From Miltoncostaeales bacterium (GTDB lineage: Bacteria; Actinomycetota; Thermoleophilia; Miltoncostaeales; Miltoncostaeaceae), in the NCBI GenBank assembly GCA_030829765.1, contig JAUROO010000006.1, positions 1-10,658 on the forward strand: a stretch of 10,658 bases of DNA, in the 5' to 3' direction. A program made the translations under genes and the position numbers. Below the pieces are notes generated by a model. That model saw only the letters and a list, made by a program, of their open reading frames with translations. It was not told the origin of the DNA and did not search any database. Every line of letters starts with the position of its first letter. Positions within the stretch are counted from its first letter, which is position 1. Below, one piece after another: positions 1 through 7,942 of this stretch.

Positions 1-601
1 CACCCTGGTCGGCAAGGCCGGCGTGGACGTGGGCAAGGCCTGCCTCACCTTCCCGGAACTCAAGAAGATCTGGTCGCCGGGCTCCAAGGTGAACAACTGG
101 AGCCAGGTGGGCAGCGGGTTCAAGGACCTGCCGATGGCCCTCTCGGGCCCGGACTCGCAGTCGGGCACCTACGACTTCTTCAACGAGGAGGTCCTGGGCG
201 AGGATGCGAACGGCGACGTCATCCAGCCGCGCCAGGACTACACCGCGTCGGCCGACGACAACGTGATCGTGCGCTCGGTGCGGGACGCCGAGGCCGGCCT
301 GGGCTACTTCGGGTTCACCTACTTCGAGGAGAACACCGACACGCTGCAGTCGTTCGCGCTGGACGGCGGCGAGGGCTGCGTGGAGCCCACCACCGAGAGC
401 ATCACCTCCGGTGACTACAAGCTGTCGCGCCCGCTCTTCATCTACGTGTCGAAGAAGTCGCTCGCGCGCCCTGAGGTGCAGGCCTTCGTGAAGGACTACG
501 TCGCGAACGCCACGGCGCTCGCCGAGGCCAACGCGTACGTGCCCGCGCCGCAGTCGGCGCTGGATGAGTCGGCCCAGAAGGTCGAGGCGGCCGCCTCCTG
601 A
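1..601 (+). CDS. pstS: Phosphate ABC transporter substrate-binding protein PstS (C-terminal part, 5' end outside window)
   Basis: This is the extracytoplasmic phosphate-binding protein that captures inorganic phosphate and delivers it to the PstCA channel. About 199 C-terminal residues are visible. The frame is open to the left edge (codons begin at position 2), so the signal peptide and first lobe lie outside the window, and the internal GTG at 23 is not the real start. The family is shown by the conserved SGTYDFF segment around nt 160-180, in which the Ser/Gly/Thr belong to the phosphate-binding loop. It is also shown by LTFPELKKIW near the visible start and by GYFGFTYF, typical of the cyanobacterial/actinobacterial PstS type. 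The protein ends in an Ala/Glu-rich tail. The gene is first in a pstSCAB run and is separated from pstC by 8 nt. A palindrome covers its last codons. Identity is secure from both sequence and neighbours. Confidence 0.95.
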   Translation, partial: TLVGKAGVDVGKACLTFPELKKIWSPGSKVNNWSQVGSGFKDLPMALSGPDSQSGTYDFFNEEVLGEDANGDVIQPRQDYTASADDNVIVRSVRDAEAGLGYFGFTYFEENTDTLQSFALDGGEGCVEPTTESITSGDYKLSRPLFIYVSKKSLARPEVQAFVKDYVANATALAEANAYVPAPQSALDESAQKVEAAAS

Positions 602-609
602 GCACTCAG

Positions 610-610
<1 letters not shown>
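584..610. repeat. Two adjacent inverted repeats over the pstS stop codon
   Basis: GAGGCGGCCGCCTC at 584-597 is a perfect 14-nt palindrome. It is followed by CCTGAG (597-602) and CTCAGG (605-610) separated by two bases. The second repeat covers the pstS stop and ends in the first base of the pstC GTG start. Both are directly visible. A role in mRNA stability or in damping pstC translation is inferred. Confidence 0.6.
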
Positions 611-1517
<907 letters not shown>

Positions 1518-1521
<4 letters not shown>

Positions 1522-2552
1522 GCACCCTCGAGACCCCGGCGCCCCCGCCGCAGCCGCCGGCAGCAGCCACGGTGCGGCCGCTGGCGAAGAAGCGCGCCCG
1601 TCCGTCGGAGCAGCTGTTCAAGTGGCTGGTGGTGGGCCTCACGGCCATCACCATGGCCATGCTCATCTGGCTGCTCACTTCGGTGCTCATCCGCGGTGCC
1701 GGGTCGATCAGCTGGGCGTTCCTCACCGACAAGCCATCGTCCAATCCCGCCAAGGCCGGCTTCAACTCGGCGCTGCGCGGCTCGATCGTGCTGATGATGG
1801 TCACCATCTTCTTCGCCTGGCCCATCGGCGTGGCTGCGGCGCTGTACCTGGAGAAGTTCGCGGCTCAGTCGGCCACCCTCACCGAGCGGCGCCTGCGCGA
1901 GCGGCTGGCGACCGGTCGCGTGACGGGCCTGGGCGCGACATGGGCACGCACGCGCCTGTGGTGGCTGCGGATCCGCCCGCGCGTGGTTCACCTGGTCGAC
2001 GTGAACATCTCGAACCTGGCTGCGGTGCCATCGATCATCTACGGCCTGCTGGGGCTCGCGATCTTCGTGGGCGTCCTGGGCATCTCGAAGTCGCTCCTCG
2101 CCGGTGGCCTCACCCTGGCGGTGCTGATTCTTCCGATCATCATCATCGCGGCGCGCGAGGCCCTGCGGGCGGTGCCCATGTCCATCGAACAGGGCGCCAT
2201 GGCACTCGGCGCCACGCGCTGGCAGGCCGTGCGCAGGCAGGTGTTCCCCGCCGCCCTGCCCGGCATCCTCACCGGCACGATCCTCGCCATGTCGCGTGCA
2301 ATCGGCGAGACGGCGCCGCTGATCGTGGTGGGTGGCGTGGTGTACAGCACGGCGGTGCCCAGCCTCAACCCCCTGGACGCAGGGAACGAGGCCCTGCTGG
2401 CCATGCCGCTGCAGATCTACTTCTGGACCGACCAGCCCCAGGCGTCGTTCCAGGCCATCGCGGCCGCGGGGATCATCGTGCTGCTGGCCACGCTGCTCGT
2501 GATGAACCTCGCCGCCATTATCCTTCGCAACCGATACAGCAAGCGCTGGTAG
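1518..2552 (+). CDS. pstA: Phosphate ABC transporter permease PstA, with an extra cytoplasmic segment
   Basis: This is the second channel subunit of the phosphate importer. The GTG start overlaps the pstC stop (GTGA), implying translational coupling, and gives 344 residues. That is longer than the ~295 of the E. coli and Bacillus proteins. A Pro/Ala-rich, then Lys/Arg-rich N-terminus (1-33) precedes helix 1 (~35-57). The family is shown by NISNLAAVPSIIYGLLGL (163-180), the EAA loop (EQGAMALGATRW, ~224-235) and MSRAIGETAPL (258-268). The C-terminus is typical (QIYFWTDQP at 299-307, then a last helix). The extra length sits partly at the N-terminus. The rest is ~30 additional basic residues between YLEKF (110-114) and NISN (163), rich in Arg and Trp, in what should be a cytoplasmic loop. 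The reading frame is intact through it. Identity is secure. Confidence 0.94.
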
Positions 2553-2557
2553 GAGAG
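2551..2557 (+). promoter_or_regulatory. Ribosome binding site of pstB
   Basis: AGGAGAG abuts the ATG of pstB and overlaps the TAG stop of pstA (2550-2552). It is the clearest Shine-Dalgarno in the operon, though the spacing to the ATG is short (2 nt from AGGAG). Confidence 0.7.
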
Positions 2558-3472
2558 ATGACCACCAACGTGGACCCCGAGAAGACCGCCAAGGACTCAC
2601 CCATCGAGATCCACCTCGCCACCGGTGCTGCGGACGGGGGAGCCTCACCGCCGGCCGCCGGGGCCCAGCCCGGAGCGACCTCCGCGGAGCCCTCGCTCGG
2701 GCCCCCCATCTTCCGCCTGCACGACCTGGGCGTCTGGTACGGCAACCACCACGCCGTGAAGGGCGTGACGATGGAGGTTCCGAAGAACGCCATCACCGCG
2801 CTCATCGGCCCGTCCGGCTGCGGCAAGTCCACCGCGCTCCGGTGCCTCAACCGCATGAACGACCTGATTCCCGGTGCCCGGGTAGAGGGCCGCGTGCTGT
2901 TCGGCGATGAGGACCTGCTGTCGAGCGACGTGGACCCGGTGGACCTGCGCGGCCGCATCGGCATGGTGTTCCAGAAGCCCAACCCCTTCCCCAAGTCCAT
3001 CAAGGACAACCTCGAGTTCGGCATGAAGGTGAATGGCATCAAGCCCACCGCCGAGCGCGTGGAGCAGGCACTGGTGGATGCCGCCCTGTGGGACGAGGTG
3101 AAGGACCGCCTCAAGGCCGAGGCGTTCTCGCTGTCGGGCGGCCAGCAGCAGCGGCTGTGCATCGCCCGCGCGATCGCCGTGGAGCCCGAGGTCATCCTGA
3201 TGGACGAGCCCTGCTCGGCGCTGGACCCCATCGCCACCCTGGCGATCGAGGACCTCATGAAGAAGCTGGCCGAGCGCTACACGCTGGTGGTGGTCACCCA
3301 CAACATGCAGCAGGCGGCGCGCATCTCCGATCAGGTGGCCTTCATGACCGTGGAGGGCACCGCCGAGGGCAACCGCACCGGCGTGCTGGCCGAGGTGGGC
3401 ACGGCCCGGCAGATCTTCTCGGCTCCCAAGGACCCCCGTACCGAGGCCTACATCACCGGCCGCGTCGGCTAG
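2558..3472 (+). CDS. pstB: Phosphate ABC transporter ATP-binding protein PstB
   Basis: This is the cytoplasmic ATPase that powers phosphate import through PstCA. It has 304 residues, about 45 more than usual. The excess is a low-complexity Ala/Pro/Gly-rich N-terminal extension (1-~49) ahead of the ABC core. The core is complete: Walker A GPSGCGKST (84-92), Q-loop Gln139 in FQKPNPFPKSI (a PstB hallmark), signature LSGGQQQR (192-199), Walker B VILMDEP (212-218) and H-loop His248. LRCLNRMNDLIPGA (94-107) and the C-terminal RTEAYITGR are also diagnostic of PstB rather than other ABC ATPases. The start is the ATG after AGGAGAG; a GTG at 2570 is possible but less likely. It is the last gene of the pst operon here. 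phoU, which often follows, is absent, and the next gene converges 3 bp away. Confidence 0.96.
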   Translation: MTTNVDPEKTAKDSPIEIHLATGAADGGASPPAAGAQPGATSAEPSLGPPIFRLHDLGVWYGNHHAVKGVTMEVPKNAITALIGPSGCGKSTALRCLNRMNDLIPGARVEGRVLFGDEDLLSSDVDPVDLRGRIGMVFQKPNPFPKSIKDNLEFGMKVNGIKPTAERVEQALVDAALWDEVKDRLKAEAFSLSGGQQQRLCIARAIAVEPEVILMDEPCSALDPIATLAIEDLMKKLAERYTLVVVTHNMQQAARISDQVAFMTVEGTAEGNRTGVLAEVGTARQIFSAPKDPRTEAYITGRVG

Positions 3473-3486
3473 GAGCTACGCGCCGG
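3456..3486. terminator. Possible bidirectional hairpin between the convergent pstB and phosphatase genes
   Basis: CCGG-C-CGCG (3456-3464, one bulged C) can pair with CGCG-CCGG (3479-3486). The loop contains both stop codons (TAG at 3470-3472 and, on the other strand, 3478-3476). The intergenic gap is 3 bp, so any termination signal must lie in coding sequence. There is no T-run on either side. This is a weak candidate and the ends may be Rho-dependent. Confidence 0.25.
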
Positions 3487-5086
3487 GCGGCCCCACGGGC
3501 TGCACGGCGAGCACCGCGACGTCGTCGCGCAGGTCGGCCTCGTCGTAGCGCTGGGCCGCGTCGGTGAGGTTGGCGATGCGCTGCTCCAGGCTGGTTCCGC
3601 GGCTTGCGGCCAGAACCGCGGCCGCCCTGCGCCAGCCGAAGATCTCATCGCCCCGGCGCGCCTCCACCAGGCCATCGGTGTAGATGACGAAGGCGGCCCC
3701 GGGGGGAACCTGCACGCGCGTGACGGGCCACTCCACCTCATCCAGCAGCCCCAGGATGGGGCCGCGGGCGTCCACCTCCACCAGGCCGGCGTCGGTGCCG
3801 GTGACCAGCAGAGGCCGGGGGTGCCCGGCCAGGGCGAACTCGGCCGATCCATCGGGCGCGATGATGCAGTGGCACATGGTGGCGTACACGCCCTGATCGC
3901 GCTCGTGCGGCTCGGCGATGTGGGTGTTCATGATCTCGAGCACCCGCTGGGGATCCGGATCCACCTCCACCAGCGCGCCCCAGCCGAAGCGCATGCGCGC
4001 CGCACGGGCGGCCGATTCCGCGCCGTGACCCGCCACATCCCCCACCATCACGGCAAGGCGGCCATCGGGCAGCACCCGGGCGTCGTAGAAGTCGCCGCCC
4101 ACCGCCAGTCCGGGGCTGGACGGCTGGTAGCGGGCGGCCAGGCGCAGGCCCGGCACTGCCGGCAGCGACTCCGGCAGAAGGCCCTGCTCCACGGTCTGCC
4201 ACAGGCGGCGCTCGGCGCGCGCCGCCTCCGACCGGCGGGCGCTGGCCTCGGCCTCCTTGCGCTGGTCCACCACGCGGCCCTGCATGACGTTGAAGGCGTC
4301 CACCAACTGCACCACTTCGCGGGCACCGTGCTCGGGGCGGGGCACCGACTGCTCCAGGTCGCCTTCCCCCACGCGCCGCACACCCTGCGACAGCGCGCCG
4401 AGCGGGGCGCCCACGCGGCGCCACAGCGCACGCGTGGCGGCCACCACCGTGAGCACTGCCAGCAACGCGCCGCCCACCACGGCCAGCACGGCGAGCCACC
4501 GCCCCTGGTCGGCGCGTTCCAGCGCCAGCTGGCGCTCGGATTCGACCAGTTCACGCAGGTCGGCATGCTCCGCCCGCAGGGCGTCCAGCCGCGCCTTGTC
4601 GATGCCCTCGCCGATCCGCGCGACCGCCTCCGATGCCCGCCCGTCGCGCCGCAGGTTCACCAGCGTGCGCGCCTCGCGGAACCACTCGCGGGCCGCGCGG
4701 TCGATGGAGCCCACGGCGGCCTCCAGGTCCTCGTTGCCCTCCACCAGGTCGCGCAGGCGACCGATGCTCCGCGGGTAGGTGCCCTCGGCGCGCACATATG
4801 GCACCAGATAACTGCTGCCGCCGGTGAGGGTGTAGCCGCTCACGCCGGTCTCGGCGTTCAGCAGGTCGGCCAGGATGACCTCCGAGGCCCGGGCGCGATC
4901 AACCGCCACCTGCTGGTCGTCGCGGTATGAGGTGGTGGACCAGAACACCGCGAAGATGGCCACGGCGGTGAGCACGCCCAGCACCAGGCCCACGCCCACC
5001 ACCGCGCGCGTCAGCAGCCCGCGCAGCGAGGGCGTGCCCTTTCCCCGGAGCACCTGCCCCAGGCTGCGGCGGTCGGGATCCCTCAT
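3476..5086 (-). CDS. Membrane CHASE3-HAMP-PP2C protein phosphatase (RsbU/SpoIIE-like)
   Basis: This is a predicted membrane-anchored sensor phosphatase of 536 residues. Helix 1 is at ~26-50. An extracytoplasmic CHASE3-like helical domain follows (~51-195, with AETGVSGYTLTG at 78-89 as the typical motif), then helix 2 (~196-218). A HAMP linker (~219-272) and a short Ala/Glu/Arg-rich coiled stretch (~272-296) lead to the PP2C/SpoIIE catalytic domain (~310-530). The metal-binding motifs are intact: GGDFYDA (330-336), VGDVAGHG (348-355), YTDGLVEA (469-476) and DDVAVL (521-526). Members of this family dephosphorylate anti-anti-sigma (STAS) proteins and switch on stress sigma factors, but no partner is encoded here, so the substrate is unknown. 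It is the last gene of a leftward operon, 22 nt after the TrkA-C gene. Its only Shine-Dalgarno-like run (GGGGA) lies 1 nt before the ATG inside a palindrome. A GTG at codon 12 is an alternative start. Confidence 0.9.
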   Translation of the reverse strand: MRDPDRRSLGQVLRGKGTPSLRGLLTRAVVGVGLVLGVLTAVAIFAVFWSTTSYRDDQQVAVDRARASEVILADLLNAETGVSGYTLTGGSSYLVPYVRAEGTYPRSIGRLRDLVEGNEDLEAAVGSIDRAAREWFREARTLVNLRRDGRASEAVARIGEGIDKARLDALRAEHADLRELVESERQLALERADQGRWLAVLAVVGGALLAVLTVVAATRALWRRVGAPLGALSQGVRRVGEGDLEQSVPRPEHGAREVVQLVDAFNVMQGRVVDQRKEAEASARRSEAARAERRLWQTVEQGLLPESLPAVPGLRLAARYQPSSPGLAVGGDFYDARVLPDGRLAVMVGDVAGHGAESAARAARMRFGWGALVEVDPDPQRVLEIMNTHIAEPHERDQGVYATMCHCIIAPDGSAEFALAGHPRPLLVTGTDAGLVEVDARGPILGLLDEVEWPVTRVQVPPGAAFVIYTDGLVEARRGDEIFGWRRAAAVLAASRGTSLEQRIANLTDAAQRYDEADLRDDVAVLAVQPVGPPGA

Positions 5087-5110
5087 TCCCCGGGGAGCCC
5101 CGCGGGGCTC
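5087..5110 (-). promoter_or_regulatory. Overlapping palindromes over the phosphatase ribosome-binding region
   Basis: GAGCCCCGCGGGGCTC (5095-5110) is a perfect 16-nt palindrome overlapping the stop codon of the upstream gene. TCCCCGGGGA (5087-5096) is a second perfect palindrome that overlaps it by two bases and contains the GGGGA just before the ATG. On the mRNA this makes four alternating C4/G4 runs that can pair in two mutually exclusive ways. Control of translation is inferred. Confidence 0.45.
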
Positions 5111-5612
5111 AGGAGACGTCCGGCGACGGCCCCTCGGCCACCAGGCGCTGCAGCGCCTCGAAGGTCTCGGGGGTGGTGATGACCACCAGGGTGTCGTTGG
5201 CCTGGATGACCTCGTCCGGGTGCGGCATGGCCACTGAGTTCTCCTTGCGGATGATGGCCACGATGGTGCCGCCGGTGGTGGTGCGGATGCGGCAGGTGGC
5301 CACGGTCAGCCCCACCAGCGGGCTGTCCGGCGGGATGTCGATCCAGTCGATCGCCAGGTCCTTCAGCGCGACCTCGAGCTTGTCGAGGAGTTCCGGCCGG
5401 TACACCACGCCGCCCAGGATCGACCCGAGCTCATGCGCCTCGTCGTCCGACAGCACGATGACGGCCTCGGCGTCCTCGTCCGGGTCCGGCCGGTAGTACA
5501 GCTCGCGGCGGCCGTCGATGTGCACCACGGCGCAGACGTCCTCGCCCAGATGCGTGCGCATGGTGAACTTCTTGCCCACGCCGGGAAGACGCGTCTCGCG
5601 GACCTCGATCAC
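5109..5612 (-). CDS. KhtT-like TrkA-C (RCK_C) regulatory subunit of cation/proton antiporter
   Basis: This is a 167-residue cytoplasmic regulator expected to gate the adjacent antiporter. The N-terminal half (~1-80) starts with IEVRETRLPGVGKKF, characteristic of the KhtT/YhaT family. The C-terminal half (~85-157) is a TrkA-C/RCK_C ligand-binding domain (IPPDSPLVGLTV, IIRKENSVAMPHPDEVIQANDTLVVI). In Bacillus, KhtT controls the K+/H+ antiporter KhtU in response to ions and c-di-AMP. Ligand binding here is inference from family. I chose the GTG at 5612 over an in-frame TTG at 5618 because AGGAGG (5626-5621) is 8 nt from the GTG but only 2 nt from the TTG, and the GTG start fits the family N-terminus. 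The gene lies 12 nt after the antiporter stop, so the order is antiporter then regulator. I assign no symbol because orthology to khtT is not proven. Confidence 0.88.
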   Translation of the reverse strand: MIEVRETRLPGVGKKFTMRTHLGEDVCAVVHIDGRRELYYRPDPDEDAEAVIVLSDDEAHELGSILGGVVYRPELLDKLEVALKDLAIDWIDIPPDSPLVGLTVATCRIRTTTGGTIVAIIRKENSVAMPHPDEVIQANDTLVVITTPETFEALQRLVAEGPSPDVS

Positions 5613-5620
5613 GACCAAAG

Positions 5621-5626
5621 CCTCCT
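5621..5626 (-). promoter_or_regulatory. Strong ribosome binding site of the TrkA-C gene
   Basis: A consensus AGGAGG on the minus strand overlaps the TAG stop of the antiporter gene. It sits 8 nt before the GTG at 5612, which decides the start codon. It is the best Shine-Dalgarno in the leftward operon, suggesting the regulator is made at least as abundantly as the antiporter. Confidence 0.75.
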
Positions 5627-6830
5627 AGGAATCACCGGGGGATGCCGGCGTGCGTCGGGAAGAGCCGAAGAGCGCGCGCCCCACGGTCCTGGACTCCCTC
5701 ATAAGTATCACCCCGACCGCCGCGGTTACCAACACCAGCAGGCCGGCGAACGACAGGATGCGCTCGCGGAACTCCGGTGACAGCGCCGTTCCAAGCGCCG
5801 CCAGCTGGGCCAGGATGAGCGTGAACTCGCCGCGCGCCACCAGGCTGGTGCCCACGGTGAACGACTGCCGCTTGCTGAACCCGGTCATCCGTCCGGCGAT
5901 CCAGCCCGCCGCCAGCTTGCCGGTGACGGCGACCGCCACCCCCAGCAACAGCCAGTCCCACACGTCGCCCAGCGAGCCCAGGTTGATCTGCAGGCCGAAG
6001 GTGAAGAAGAAGATGGCCGCGGTGAAGTCGCGAAGGCCGAACAGGTGGCGCTCGATGCGGTCACGTACCTCGGTCTCCGACAGCAGGATGCCCGCGAGCA
6101 GGGCGCCGACGGGCGCGGAGAGACCGGCCTCCTCGGCGAGGGCCGCCGAGCCGATCACCAGCGCCAGCGCCGCCAGAACCAGGCGCTCACGCTCGATCTT
6201 GGTGGCGATGCGATCGATCACCTTCGGCAGCTTGTGGCTGGCGTAGAGGAAGGCACCCACGAACACCACCACCACCAGCACGCGCCAGGTGACCGCCGTG
6301 CCACTGACGGCCGTGCCCACCGCGAGGCCCGACGCCACGCCCAGGAACAGTGCGATGGCGATGTCCTCGAACACCAGCGTTCCCAGCACCAGGTCGGTTT
6401 CGTCGTCCGCCAGGCGCCGGAAGTCGAACAGCGCCCGGGTGATGACACCGCTGCTGGAGATGTAGATGAGCCCCGCCATCAGGACCGCCTCAGGCCCCGG
6501 ACCCAGCAGCAGGAACCCCAGCCCCAACCCCAGCCCGCCGTTGATGATGAGATCGACGATGCCGCCGGTGAGCACCAGCCTGCGCGCCTGCATGATGCGC
6601 TCGAGCGAGAACTCGAGGCCCAGGTAGAACAGCAGCAGGATGACCCCGATCTCCCCCAGCAGGAAGAGCGGGTCGCTCATCTCGATCCAGCCCGGGAAGG
6701 GCTCCGATGGCCCCAGGGCCACGCCGGCCAGGATGAACAGCGGGATGGCCGAGATGCTCAGGCGCACGCCCAGCACCGACATCACGGCCACCGCCACCAG
6801 GATGATGGCGAGTTGCGGGATGAGGCCCAT
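5625..6830 (-). CDS. CPA2-family cation/proton antiporter (KefB/KhtU-like)
   Basis: This is an integral membrane monovalent cation/H+ antiporter, probably a K+ (or Na+) efflux protein of the CPA2 family. It has 401 residues with about 12 hydrophobic segments from residue 3 to ~377 and only a short polar C-terminal tail (378-401). It therefore lacks the fused RCK/TrkA-N domain of KefB/KefC, and the neighbouring TrkA-C protein should supply regulation. Family marks are LLLFYLGLEFS (65-75), the ion-site segment VFEDIAIAL (153-161, with Glu155/Asp156), SAPVGALLAGILLSETE (238-253), FFFTFGLQI (274-282) and VARGEFTLIL (331-340). The ATG at 6830 overlaps the pyrD TGA by one base (TGATG), so translation is coupled. 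The frame is open further upstream, but that is pyrD in another frame. The ion specificity cannot be read from sequence. Confidence 0.92.
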   Translation of the reverse strand: MGLIPQLAIILVAVAVMSVLGVRLSISAIPLFILAGVALGPSEPFPGWIEMSDPLFLLGEIGVILLLFYLGLEFSLERIMQARRLVLTGGIVDLIINGGLGLGLGFLLLGPGPEAVLMAGLIYISSSGVITRALFDFRRLADDETDLVLGTLVFEDIAIALFLGVASGLAVGTAVSGTAVTWRVLVVVVFVGAFLYASHKLPKVIDRIATKIERERLVLAALALVIGSAALAEEAGLSAPVGALLAGILLSETEVRDRIERHLFGLRDFTAAIFFFTFGLQINLGSLGDVWDWLLLGVAVAVTGKLAAGWIAGRMTGFSKRQSFTVGTSLVARGEFTLILAQLAALGTALSPEFRERILSFAGLLVLVTAAVGVILMRESRTVGRALFGSSRRTPASPGDS

Positions 6831-7942
6831 CAGGCCCCCAACGCGCTGCCGACGACCTCCGAGATGTGCGATGCGCCCTCGTCGCGCATGCGCTGCATCA
6901 GGCCCAGGGTGATGTCGCGGGCGATCAGCGGACCGCGGTACACCAGGCCCGTCCACACCTCTACCAACGACGCCCCGCTGGCGATGCGCTGCCAGGCGTC
7001 GTCGGCATCCATGATTCCCCCCACCCCCACCAGAACGAGTGCACCGGCGGCGCGTCGCGCGGCCACGCGCATCAGCTCGTCCGCCCGCGCGCGTACCGGA
7101 GGACCGGACAGGCCACCCTGCTCGGTGGCCGCGGGCGCCAACGGATCGGCCAGGCCCTCGCGGGCGATGGTGGTGTTGGTAAGCACCACGCCGGCCAGGC
7201 CCAGTTCTCCCGCCAGGTCCACGGCGTCCTCCACCTGCGCATCCGGGAGGTCGGGTGCCAACTTCACCAGCAACGGCATGGGGGGCCGGCCGTCGTAGCG
7301 GCGCATGGCGGCGTCCTCATCGCGCAGGGCGCCCAGGATGGACGTGAGGTGTGCGCGGTCCTGCAACTCCCGCAGCCCCGGGGTGTTGGGCGACGAGACG
7401 TTCACCACCACGAAGTCCGCCACGCCGCGCAGCAGGCGGAACGACGCCAGGTGATCGTCGGCGGCACGCTCCAGGGGCGTCACCTTCGACTTGCCGATGT
7501 TCACGCCCACCGGGATGCCGGCCCCTGCGCCGCGGCGGGCATCGGCGATGCGCCGGGCGGTGACCGCGGCGCCGTCGTTGTTGAAGCCCATCCTGTTGAC
7601 GATGGCCTCATCGGCCGGCAGGCGGAACAGGCGAGGCCTTGGATTGCCCGGCTGGGGGCGGGCCGTGACGGTGCCGATCTCGGCGAATCCGAATCCCAGC
7701 CTGCCCCATGCCCGCACGGCCCGGCCGTATTTGTCGTACCCGGCGGCGAGGCCCACCGGCCCCTCGAAGGACAGGTCCATGAGGTGCTGCCCCACCGTGG
7801 CATCGCGCTGCGAAGTCCACGACGATGCGGCCGCGAGCGCAGGGCCTCCCGCCTGCAGCGCGCGCAGCGCGGCCTCGTGCGCGCGCTCGGGATCCATGCG
7901 GAAGGCCGCGCGCCGCAGCATGCCGGCCGCGCGTATGGTCAC
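6830..7942 (-). CDS. pyrD: Dihydroorotate dehydrogenase, class 2 (quinone-linked)
   Basis: This enzyme oxidises dihydroorotate to orotate in pyrimidine biosynthesis, passing electrons through FMN to membrane quinones. Called from GTG 7942 it is 370 residues. MDPERAHEAALRAL (16-29) is the N-terminal membrane-associating helix typical of class 2. LAAGYDK (65-71), EIGTVTARPQPGNPRPRLFRL (88-108, in part), NRMGFNN (116-122) and NIGKSK (148-153) form the FMN and substrate site. NVSSPNTPGL (181-190) carries the catalytic serine (Ser184, as Ser175 in E. coli), which marks class 2. TNTT (255-258) and VGVGGI (305-310) complete the barrel. The GTG overlaps the stop of the upstream dehydratase gene by 4 nt. 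An ATG at 7921 (363 residues) is also plausible, and neither has a clear Shine-Dalgarno. No other pyrimidine gene is nearby, so it is uncoupled from a pyr operon here. Confidence 0.95.
   Translation of the reverse strand: MTIRAAGMLRRAAFRMDPERAHEAALRALQAGGPALAAASSWTSQRDATVGQHLMDLSFEGPVGLAAGYDKYGRAVRAWGRLGFGFAEIGTVTARPQPGNPRPRLFRLPADEAIVNRMGFNNDGAAVTARRIADARRGAGAGIPVGVNIGKSKVTPLERAADDHLASFRLLRGVADFVVVNVSSPNTPGLRELQDRAHLTSILGALRDEDAAMRRYDGRPPMPLLVKLAPDLPDAQVEDAVDLAGELGLAGVVLTNTTIAREGLADPLAPAATEQGGLSGPPVRARADELMRVAARRAAGALVLVGVGGIMDADDAWQRIASGASLVEVWTGLVYRGPLIARDITLGLMQRMRDEGASHISEVVGSALGA

Noticed and set aside
3821..4930. Open frame of 369 codons on the plus strand opposite the phosphatase
   Set aside because: Composition is His/Ala/Gln-rich noise, and the minus-strand frame has intact PP2C motifs.
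6045..7298. Open frame of 417 codons on the plus strand opposite the antiporter and pyrD
   Set aside because: Low-complexity Gln/His/Arg/Asp content, spans two real genes, and has no family resemblance.
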